Shown here: positions 1 to 4,333 of the stretch, piece after piece
Layout: each line of letters starts with the position of its first letter
How positions within the stretch are numbered: position 1 is the first letter of the stretch
Assembly: GCA_964519995.1 (NCBI GenBank)
Contig: CAZFLY010000101.1
Span: forward strand, 1-6,702
Source: CAZFLY01 sp964519995
GTDB taxonomy: Bacteria > Planctomycetota > Phycisphaerae > Sedimentisphaerales > Anaerobacaceae
Length of the DNA: 6,702 nucleotides
Direction of reading: 5' to 3'
The notes under the pieces: model-generated
What the model saw: only the letters and a program-made list of their open reading frames with translations
What the model was told of the DNA's origin: nothing
Databases searched by the model: none
Program-made: the position numbers and the translations under genes

Positions 1-45
1 TTAATATATTGAGCAGTCGTTTGGCATGTTGGCCTTCGTAAATGG

Positions 46-82
46 GGGCGGAGATGGGCTGTTAGAATTCTTGGGCGGAGAT
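46..82. repeat. 10-base direct repeat GGGCGGAGAT, two copies
   Basis: GGGCGGAGAT occurs at 46-55 and again at 73-82, 27 bases apart, in the non-coding stretch upstream of the first gene. The pair could be a binding site for a regulator of the downstream operon, but it lies about 80-110 bases upstream of the candidate -35 box and could be coincidental. I see no gene or RNA in the rest of 1-159. Confidence 0.3.
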
Positions 83-159
83 TTTTATAACAGGCTGAAT
101 TTAAGACGATAATGTCATTAGCCATGCTGTGCAATGATATTGTGGATGGGAATATCTGT

Positions 160-189
160 TTGAAAACAAAAAATGCCTAATATTATTAT
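160..189 (+). promoter_or_regulatory. Candidate sigma70-like promoter for the helicase-nuclease operon
   Basis: TTGAAA at 160-165 matches five of six bases of the -35 consensus. TATTAT at 184-189 matches five of six bases of the -10 consensus, and the spacing is 18 bases. A second TATTAT at 181-186 would give a 15-base spacer. Transcription would start near 196, leaving a leader of roughly 37 bases before the ATG at 233. The region is AT-rich, so a chance match is possible. Confidence 0.4.
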
Positions 190-220
190 GTTCGAGACAT
201 GAAGCAATGAATGGAACGTT

Positions 221-227
221 GAGAGGA
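221..227 (+). promoter_or_regulatory. Ribosome binding site for the 184-residue protein
   Basis: GAGAGGA lies five bases before the ATG at 233. The spacing is slightly short but acceptable. The site supports that ATG as the start codon. Confidence 0.55.
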
Positions 228-232
228 TTGAG

Positions 233-787
233 ATGAAAGAGGAACTTAAACATTTAGCCTTTGTCGCAATAGCGGAGGTGGAAGATGGCGTACTTAGAGG
301 AGGAATTCTCGTCACAGATACTCACGGCAAGCCAGTAGAATTTCGGTGTACGTCTCCGATTCGCCCTAATAACGTACAACGTACGCTATACGGCGGCACC
401 CTCATGCCACACATAGCCGTCGAACTAGTGGGCAAGCCCCTTGTTCAGGCCGTCCAAGCCTCACCCGATGTAGTGCTTGTCCAGCAAGAAGAATTTCTTT
501 CGCTAAGGACCAAGTGTGAAAAGCCACTGCTACTAGTTCACAGACAAGGCGAAGAAATACAACTCTCCGAAGAGAGCGGTAAGAACCAACCGGAAGAACT
601 ACTCTCAAGCCCTTCTGGCAAGTTTGCACCTGTTGTTGTCACTTGTCACTGGGACTATCCCGATGATATCGTGCAATGCAAGGAAGGACTAGGATGGATG
701 TTTTCTAACTGCGACTTAATGGAGCCGTTCGAACGTGTAAAGACAGCCCTAACAACAGTGCATGAACAAGGTGTCCTTTCGGAATAG
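233..787 (+). CDS. Uncharacterised 184-residue protein coupled to a SNF2-Mrr helicase-nuclease
   Basis: I do not recognise a named domain. The protein is soluble-looking, with no signal peptide or membrane segment. An N-terminal part (about residues 7-37) reads as alternating beta strands (LAFVAIAEVEDG, RGGILVTD). A motif-like stretch follows, FRCTSPIRPNNVQRTLYG (37-54), then a hydrophobic run (62-83). After a polar, probably flexible linker (about 105-130), the C-terminal part has a strand PVVVTCHWD (133-141) and an amphipathic tail around DLMEPFERVKTAL (161-173). Five cysteines (39, 95, 138, 149, 160) do not form a CxxC pair. The start is supported by GAGAGGA five bases upstream. Its stop TAG (785-787) overlaps the GTG start of the helicase gene by one base, so the two are almost certainly translated together. 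From context I infer an accessory or recognition partner of the helicase-nuclease. No enzymatic function can be assigned. Confidence 0.85.
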   Translation: MKEELKHLAFVAIAEVEDGVLRGGILVTDTHGKPVEFRCTSPIRPNNVQRTLYGGTLMPHIAVELVGKPLVQAVQASPDVVLVQQEEFLSLRTKCEKPLLLVHRQGEEIQLSEESGKNQPEELLSSPSGKFAPVVVTCHWDYPDDIVQCKEGLGWMFSNCDLMEPFERVKTALTTVHEQGVLSE

Positions 788-3153
788 TGGAAATGGTCGT
801 TGCCCTCACAAGACCAGACCTGTTAAGTAGTATGCGTTACAAGCTCGGCAAGCGTCTTTCCCCGTTTGAGGCACCGAGACATTGGACGTCTGAATTAGAC
901 ATTCCCGTTACTCTTCTCAAATCCTCCGAAGCAGATTTTAAGTTTCCTGTAGTATCGACGAGTCAATATCAGATGCTCGACAGTGTCTTATATAAAAGGT
1001 TCACGGATTCTGACTTTTTGTTGTCTGAGACCATGATAGAGGATGCAACGTCCCTATTCTCTGAAATCCCTAACATATCAGAGAATATCTTCTGCCCTCT
1101 TAAACAAACTAATATGGGCGGCAAGAACTACAAGGAGAAACGGGGCGACGTCAAACAACACGAATTCGATTTTGATGAAAACACAAAACATAGGCCTATT
1201 TTCATCGAGAAAGTAGATGGTTATCGAAAGAGTTTCAAGCGTGTCCGGCATGACTCAACACATACTTCTGTTACTCGACTTTCTCCTTGGGATATGTTGC
1301 TGCCGATGCTTCAGCCTCCCGTGAATTTCGATTTCATCGATGTTCTCGACCTGCCTCCGAGATGGGAATCTCGTCCATACCAATGGGAAGGCATCAAGTT
1401 TCTTGTTGAGAGAGACGGCGCTCTACTCGGAGATGATATGGGCACAGGGAAAACGGTTCAGAGCATTCTTGCGATGCGGCTTCTCTTCCAGCGTGGCGAT
1501 ATAAAGTCGGCGTTAATTGTATGTCCACTCAGCGTCCTGCCACACTGGGATAGAGAAATGCAGAGGTGGAGCCCCAATTTGCACGTCACCGTCGTGCGCG
1601 GAAACAAAGAACATAGGGAATACTGTTGGTATTACACTACTCATGTCTGGATCACAACATATGACACACTCAGGCAGGACATGACAAGTAACGAAGATGG
1701 CTTAAAGAACAAGTTCGATTTAGTCATCCTAGATGAAGTCCAGCGTATCAAGAATCCAGGTACGGGTATCACCAAGGCCGTGCGCAAGCTGGATGCCTCT
1801 TATAGGTGGGGCCTGTCTGGCACACCTATAGAGAACAAGCTCGATGAGTTGGTCGCCATATACGCCTTTCTGCGCCCGGGCCTCCTAAAGTACGCGGGCC
1901 TTACGCCTGCCGCGGCAAAGACGGCAATCAAGCCTTTCTTCCTCCGTCGTAAGAAGGCAGATGTGCTTAAAGACCTGCCGGAGAAGCATGAGTTTCCAGT
2001 TTACCTTCGCTTCGAGGATGCCCAAATGCGAACATACCAGCAGATGGAACGAGAGCACGTTCTCCATCTTCACGAAAAAGGCGAAACAATAACCGCAAGC
2101 AACATACTCACCCTCATAATGGAATTGAAGAAGATATGCAACCGCGACAGGATAACCGGAGAAAGCGCTAAACTGATGTGGCTTCGGGAGAACTTGGAGG
2201 ATGTAATGGCCGAAGGCGACAAACTTCTTGTGTTCACACAGTACCGCCAGGAGGACTTCGGAGGGTCTGAGTGGCTGGAACGGGAACTTTCTGAGTACGG
2301 TGCGCTCAACTATGGTCAAGCTACGTCTGACTCGAAACGCCGAGCCCTTCTCCATGCATTCAGTACGGACAATACAAAGAAGATGTTTATCGGGCACCCT
2401 CGTACAGCTGGTGTTGGTCTCAATGAGTTGGTCGCGGCCAACTATGTTATCCATTTCGACCACTGGTGGAATCCTGCCACAGCGAATCAAGCTACCGACA
2501 GAGCGCATCGGCCCGGCCAAAACAAGGATGTGTTTGTGTATCACCTGTGGGTAGAAGATACAATTGAAGAGATGATCCAAAGAAAGCTCGAAGAGAAGCA
2601 GCTTCTATATGATACTGTTATCGATAGCCTTTCGAGTGAAGTGAAGGACGAAATGCTGTTCGATATCTACGATGACCTATTGGCCAAGTACGGGATTCGT
2701 TCGATGCGTGCTGAGAAAGGGAAAAAGCCGGAAGTTGCACTGTCAACTACGGAAGGAGAAAAGACCACGCCTGGCTACGGGACTCCTGAAGATTTTGAAG
2801 TCCTTATAGCAATGTTGTTTGAAAAGATGGGATTCCATACTCGAGTGACACCAAAATCGAACGATCGTGGTGTCGATGTGATTGCAGTTAAGGAAGTTGG
2901 GCTTTCATATGAGAAGATTGCTGTGCAGTGTAAGCTCGTAAACTCTCCTGTCGGCAGGCCAGTATTGCAACAGTTACTCGGTGTGCTATCAGAAGATCCA
3001 TCCTATAGTCGTGGTTATGTCGTTACTAACAATCGTATGAGTAGAGAGGCAGTTGCTTATCTGAAGGAGAATGGAAGGCTTGCGGCCATAGAAGGGCATG
3101 AGTTGGAAAATCTCCTACGCAAGCATGAGTTGGAAGGATTATTGACGAGTTAA
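787..3153 (+). CDS. SNF2-family helicase/translocase fused to a C-terminal Mrr-type restriction endonuclease domain
   Basis: This 788-residue protein probably moves along double-stranded DNA using ATP and cuts DNA with its C-terminal domain. Residues 1-190 are an N-terminal extension I do not recognise. The SNF2 core runs from about 191 to 610: RPYQWEGIKFL (196-206), Walker A GDDMGTGKT (215-223), motif Ia around ALIVCPLSVLPHW (242-254), Walker B DEVQ (316-319), LSGTPIENKLDEL (343-355), LLVFTQY (480-486), RTAGVGLNE (539-547) and the arginine-finger motif QATDRAHRPGQ (568-578). A charged linker (about 640-662) leads to an Mrr_cat-like PD-(D/E)XK fold: E671, DRGVD (693-697), QCK (714-716) and a VGRPVLQQLLG helix (722-732). 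All expected helicase and nuclease residues are present, so both activities look intact. Translation may start at GTG 787 (overlapping the previous stop) or ATG 793; no strong ribosome binding site decides between them. SNF2-nuclease fusions are known in phage defence (for example ZorD of Zorya), but no Zorya partners are seen here. A defence role is inferred. Confidence 0.93.
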   Translation: MEMVVALTRPDLLSSMRYKLGKRLSPFEAPRHWTSELDIPVTLLKSSEADFKFPVVSTSQYQMLDSVLYKRFTDSDFLLSETMIEDATSLFSEIPNISENIFCPLKQTNMGGKNYKEKRGDVKQHEFDFDENTKHRPIFIEKVDGYRKSFKRVRHDSTHTSVTRLSPWDMLLPMLQPPVNFDFIDVLDLPPRWESRPYQWEGIKFLVERDGALLGDDMGTGKTVQSILAMRLLFQRGDIKSALIVCPLSVLPHWDREMQRWSPNLHVTVVRGNKEHREYCWYYTTHVWITTYDTLRQDMTSNEDGLKNKFDLVILDEVQRIKNPGTGITKAVRKLDASYRWGLSGTPIENKLDELVAIYAFLRPGLLKYAGLTPAAAKTAIKPFFLRRKKADVLKDLPEKHEFPVYLRFEDAQMRTYQQMEREHVLHLHEKGETITASNILTLIMELKKICNRDRITGESAKLMWLRENLEDVMAEGDKLLVFTQYRQEDFGGSEWLERELSEYGALNYGQATSDSKRRALLHAFSTDNTKKMFIGHPRTAGVGLNELVAANYVIHFDHWWNPATANQATDRAHRPGQNKDVFVYHLWVEDTIEEMIQRKLEEKQLLYDTVIDSLSSEVKDEMLFDIYDDLLAKYGIRSMRAEKGKKPEVALSTTEGEKTTPGYGTPEDFEVLIAMLFEKMGFHTRVTPKSNDRGVDVIAVKEVGLSYEKIAVQCKLVNSPVGRPVLQQLLGVLSEDPSYSRGYVVTNNRMSREAVAYLKENGRLAAIEGHELENLLRKHELEGLLTS

Positions 3154-3248
3154 TGAGAATTGCACATGATCTGCTGTCTGCGGCGACCGAGGAGACCAGT
3201 TGGAGTAAGTCCAGTAAGGCAAGCAGCGATGAATCGAACCAATTATGA
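3153..3248 (+). CDS. Possible 31-codon ORF overlapping the helicase stop
   Basis: The helicase stop TAA (3151-3153) overlaps an ATG in the arrangement TAATG, typical of translationally coupled operon genes. The frame starts MRIAHDLLSAATEET and ends at TGA 3246-3248 after a serine-rich stretch that looks less like real coding sequence. No close ribosome binding site is visible, but coupling would not need one. It may be the surviving 5' stub of a third operon gene lost by rearrangement, or chance. No function can be assigned. Confidence 0.22.
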   Translation: MRIAHDLLSAATEETSWSKSSKASSDESNQL

Positions 3249-3261
3249 GGGGAATAGATCC

Positions 3262-3327
3262 ATGCCGGATAGGGATGTTAAAACAATACGAGACTTGCTG
3301 TATTACCAGTATGCAAACCCCGGTTAG
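3262..3327 (+). pseudogene. N-terminal remnant of an HNH-endonuclease-like protein
   Basis: ATG 3262 opens a 21-residue frame containing VKTIRDLLYYQYA and then stops at TAG (3325-3327). From memory, proteins beginning with this kind of KTIRDLIYYQYA segment are about 150-residue HNH-type zinc-binding nuclease-like proteins found in many environmental genomes. Everything after the first 18 or so residues, including the CxxC and HNH motifs, is absent. An AGGGG (3249-3253) eight bases upstream is a plausible former ribosome binding site. A deletion or insertion apparently removed the body of the gene, and the break point lies close to the stem-loop starting at 3331. The family assignment rests on a short match and needs a search. 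Confidence 0.4.
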
Positions 3328-3330
3328 ATA

Positions 3331-3364
3331 GTCCCGATGAGGTAGTCATCACACCTCACGGGAC
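3331..3364. repeat. Long stem-loop, 12 bp with one bulge
   Basis: GTCCCGATGAGGT (3331-3343) pairs with ACCTCACGGGAC (3353-3364). Only A3337 is bulged, and the loop is nine bases. No T-run follows on either strand, so it is not a standard intrinsic terminator. The 3' arm is followed by a related copy: ACACCTCACGGGACAAATAA (3351-3370) resembles the stretch at 3370-3389. It may be the end of a mobile element or a site of DNA secondary structure next to the broken HNH-like gene. Confidence 0.6.
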
Positions 3365-3411
3365 AAATAACATCTCACAGGGTAAAGATAATAGCGCGGA
3401 GAGCAGGGCGT

Positions 3412-3460
3412 TTCAATTGACTATTTACTACTGAATATTTGCTATTGGCAATTGCGTATT
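3412..3460. repeat. Degenerate heptanucleotide tandem array, about seven units
   Basis: From 3412 the sequence falls into consecutive seven-base units that mostly end in ATT, for example TTCAATT, GACTATT, GAATATT, TGCTATT and GCGTATT. The exception is TACTACT. The unit phase is kept for 49 bases, after which composition changes. Heptad tandem repeats are known as short repetitive sequences in some bacteria. This copy is degenerate, so it is either old or only a compositional pattern. Confidence 0.45.
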
Positions 3461-3468
3461 TAAGGCAG

Positions 3469-3490
3469 ATGCCTCGACTACGCTCGGCAT
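3469..3490. repeat. Short palindrome ATGCC...GGCAT
   Basis: ATGCC (3469-3473) and GGCAT (3486-3490) flank a 12-base centre resembling CTCGACTACGCTCGG. Sequences of this kind are, from memory, recurrent interspersed palindromes in several bacterial lineages. It would form a weak hairpin only. Confidence 0.4.
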
Positions 3491-3516
3491 GAAACGCTCG
3501 TTTTGCGTGAGAGGAA

Positions 3517-3547
3517 TTAGACCCATGACCACAGGTGTCGGGTCTAA
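3517..3547. repeat. Perfect 8-bp stem-loop TTAGACCC / GGGTCTAA
   Basis: TTAGACCC (3517-3524) is the exact reverse complement of GGGTCTAA (3540-3547). The 15-base loop contains an inner ACC-ACA-GGT that could extend the structure. No T-run follows. It is one member of the local palindrome cluster. Confidence 0.55.
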
Positions 3548-3567
3548 ACAGAAACCTTAAATATCAC

Positions 3568-3587
3568 CCCCGAAGCAGGCTTCGGGG
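3568..3587. repeat. Perfect 8-bp hairpin CCCCGAAG-CAGG-CTTCGGGG
   Basis: The two arms (3568-3575 and 3580-3587) are exact reverse complements around a four-base loop, giving a very stable GC-rich hairpin. It runs directly into the first copy of the 17-base direct repeat, CTAAATAT. There is no T-run, so I call it an interspersed palindrome rather than a terminator. Confidence 0.65.
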
Positions 3588-3597
3588 CTAAATATAG

Positions 3598-3618
3598 ATT
3601 CCGGATCAAGTCCGGAAT
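3598..3618. repeat. Perfect 8-bp hairpin ATTCCGGA-TCAAG-TCCGGAAT
   Basis: The arms at 3598-3605 and 3611-3618 are exact reverse complements with a TCAAG loop, followed by GACA. Palindromes of the form ATTCC...GGAATGAC are, from memory, widespread interspersed repeats in many bacterial genomes, so this is most likely a REP-like copy. Confidence 0.65.
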
Positions 3619-3651
3619 GACATTTCGTGTTTTGTATTGCGTGACGAGAGA

Positions 3652-3673
3652 ATCCCGCGGTAAATTGCGGGAT
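3652..3673. repeat. Perfect 7-bp hairpin ATCCCGC / GCGGGAT
   Basis: The arms (3652-3658 and 3667-3673) are exact reverse complements around an eight-base loop. The hairpin is followed by an AT-rich spacer and a G-rich run (3689-3704, with one G5 and one G6 tract). It is the fifth member of the palindrome cluster. Confidence 0.55.
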
Positions 3674-3755
3674 AAATAATATCCCTTCGGCGGGGGTCGG
3701 GGGGCTAAATATGGATTGTGGACTTGGAAGTTTTTTCTTTTTTAGAGTTATTTTG

Positions 3756-3784
3756 TAGACAGTTGGGCGATAGGCCGATACAAT
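3756..3784 (+). promoter_or_regulatory. Sigma70-like promoter of the cold-shock gene
   Basis: TAGACA (3756-3761) and TACAAT (3779-3784) each match five of six consensus bases, with an optimal 17-base spacer. Transcription should begin near 3791, leaving an untranslated leader of about 100 bases before the GTG at 3892. Long leaders are typical of cold-inducible csp genes. Confidence 0.65.
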
Positions 3785-3806
3785 GTTGCGGAATGTAAAA
3801 GGTGTA

Positions 3807-3856
3807 CACTTCCCTCCCTCGGAGTTTACCCCTTATATAGAAACAGAGGGAAAGTG
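3807..3856 (+). promoter_or_regulatory. Leader stem-loop in the cold-shock 5' UTR
   Basis: CACTTCCCTC (3807-3816) pairs with GAGGGAAAGTG (3846-3856) to form ten base pairs with a single bulged A (3853). A second CCCTC (3816-3820) could pair with the same GAGGG, offering an alternative register. By analogy with the cspA leader of Escherichia coli, which refolds with temperature, this may tune translation or mRNA stability. That role is inferred from position and structure only. Confidence 0.45.
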
Positions 3857-3861
3857 CATTA

Positions 3862-3883
3862 TAGGCCAAGTTGGCCTAAGGAG
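3862..3883 (+). promoter_or_regulatory. Palindrome overlapping the Shine-Dalgarno sequence of the cold-shock gene
   Basis: TAGGCCAA-G-TTGGCCTA (3862-3878) is a perfect palindrome with eight-base arms. Its last bases are the first bases of the ribosome binding site TAAGGAG (3877-3883), which sits eight bases before GTG 3892 and supports that start. As RNA it can fold into a seven-pair hairpin with a three-base loop, pulling in the edge of the ribosome binding site. As DNA it could be a dimeric repressor site. Either would affect expression. Confidence 0.5.
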
Positions 3884-3891
3884 AAGAACAA

Positions 3892-4095
3892 GTGGCAAAA
3901 GGTACAGTAAAATGGTTCAGTGAGCAAAAAGGTTTTGGATTTATTGTTCCGGAAGATGGCGGTGATGATTTGTTTGTCCATCATTCGAATATCGCCGGCG
4001 ATGGATTTAAGACACTTCAGGAAGGTCAGGCGGTGGAGTACGTCGCTGGACAGGGCAAGAAAGGGCCCGAGGCCACCGACGTCTCGCCCTGCTGA
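3892..4095 (+). CDS. CspA-family cold-shock domain protein
   Basis: This is a complete 67-residue single-domain cold-shock protein of normal family length. It is a cytoplasmic five-stranded beta barrel that binds single-stranded RNA and DNA and acts as an RNA chaperone or antiterminator. The family signature is clear: MAKGTVKWFS at the start, RNP1 KGFGFI (13-18), RNP2 LFVHHS (27-32) and the closing GPEATDV (58-64), with an unusual final proline-cysteine. The aromatic binding-face residues W8, F15, F17, F28 and H30 are present. Translation starts at GTG, supported by TAAGGAG at the right distance. The gene is a single transcription unit: its own promoter, a roughly 100-base structured leader and an intrinsic terminator 27 bases after the stop. 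Whether it is cold-induced or constitutive cannot be read from sequence. Which paralogue (A-G) it is cannot be told. Confidence 0.96.
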   Translation: MAKGTVKWFSEQKGFGFIVPEDGGDDLFVHHSNIAGDGFKTLQEGQAVEYVAGQGKKGPEATDVSPC

Positions 4096-4121
4096 GGATA
4101 GAAAAGGGTAGCTGAATCGAA

Positions 4122-4151
4122 GGCTCCGCGTTTGGCGCGGGGCCTTTTTTT
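4122..4151 (+). terminator. Intrinsic terminator of the cold-shock gene
   Basis: GGCTCCGCG (4122-4130) pairs with CGCGGGGCC (4136-4144), nine pairs including one G-T, around a five-base loop. Seven T residues (4145-4151) follow. This is a textbook rho-independent terminator for plus-strand transcription. It has no T-run on the minus side. Confidence 0.92.
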
Positions 4152-4189
4152 ATTTGAGCCGGCATGGTGCAAATGGGCTCTCGACCGGG

Positions 4190-4220
4190 ATAATTGTCCC
4201 AAAGATTGTGGGAGAATTAT
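4190..4220. repeat. Inverted repeat in the convergent intergenic region
   Basis: ATAATTGTCCC (4190-4200) and GGGAGAATTAT (4210-4220) pair with one mismatch around a nine-base loop. It lies between the convergent cold-shock and glycosidase genes. It could slow RNA polymerase coming from the glycosidase gene, but no T-run follows on either strand. Confidence 0.4.
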
Positions 4221-4259
4221 ATTTGCTTAAAGCCCTTTACAGGCCTTGCTACACTGCTT

Positions 4260-4332
4260 TCCCCGCATCTCGCTTCGCCTGCCCCCGCGTCTACCGACGC
4301 GAGTCGGGGCGGCGGGCAAGAAGTAGCGGGGA
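4260..4332. repeat. Long GC-rich imperfect palindrome next to the glycosidase stop codon
   Basis: Outer arms TCCCCGC (4260-4266) and GCGGGGA (4326-4332) match perfectly. The inner stem CGCGTC-TACC-GACGCG (4286-4301) also matches perfectly. Between them, C-rich and G-rich stretches pair with bulges. The structure begins one base after the minus-strand stop codon. It may be an inserted REP-like element that now forms the 3' hairpin of the glycosidase mRNA, affecting stability or termination. It has no downstream T-run on the minus strand, so it is not a standard intrinsic terminator. Confidence 0.55.
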
Positions 4333-4333
4333 C

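Larger units (their letters stand above)
3408..3497. repeat. Segment bounded by 8-base inverted repeats GCGTTTCA / TGAAACGC
   Basis: GCGTTTCA (3408-3415) and its exact reverse complement (3490-3497) bracket the heptad-phased array and a smaller palindrome. The arrangement resembles a tiny MITE-like unit, but no clear target-site duplication is visible and an 8-base match at this distance can occur by chance. Confidence 0.3.
3584..3717. repeat. 17-base direct repeat GGGGCTAAATATRGATT
   Basis: Copies lie at 3584-3600 and 3701-3717 and differ only at one A/G position. In both, the GGGG end borders a G-rich or palindromic stretch. The repeated join suggests that a palindrome-containing unit of about 117 bases was duplicated or inserted twice. 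Confidence 0.6.
3154..3755. other. 600-base intergenic region without an intact gene, filled with repeats and gene remnants
   Basis: No reading frame of convincing length or composition is present on either strand. The stretch holds a coupled 31-codon frame, an HNH-like gene fragment, a long stem-loop, a heptad-phased array, at least five short perfect inverted repeats and a 17-base direct repeat, followed by a T-rich run (3731-3742) ahead of the cold-shock promoter. Such density of palindromes suggests interspersed genomic repeats (REP/MITE-like) accumulated at a rearrangement site. The individual elements are listed separately. Confidence 0.7.

Noticed and set aside
1885..2580. 231-codon open frame on the minus strand inside the helicase gene
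   Set aside because: It lies opposite conserved SNF2 motifs, has no recognisable domain and no ribosome binding site; it is a shadow of the real gene.
787..3153. Assignment of the helicase-nuclease as ZorD of a Zorya system
   Set aside because: The domain combination is similar, but no MotA/MotB-like ZorA/ZorB or ZorC gene lies upstream, and the partner here is a different small protein.
3331..3364. Possible tRNA or intrinsic terminator
   Set aside because: There is only one stem, with no T-arm (TTCGA-like) or anticodon arm and no CCA end, and no T-run follows on either strand.
3417..3445. Promoter-like TTGACT with a downstream TGCTAT
   Set aside because: The -10 matches only three of six bases, lies inside the heptad array, and no gene follows at a sensible distance.
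3686..3704. G-quadruplex motif in the G-rich run
   Set aside because: Only two long G tracts are present; four tracts of three or more with short loops are not clearly available.
3517..3717. CRISPR array
   Set aside because: The palindromes differ in sequence from one another and are not separated by regular spacers; only one 17-base unit is repeated, and only twice.
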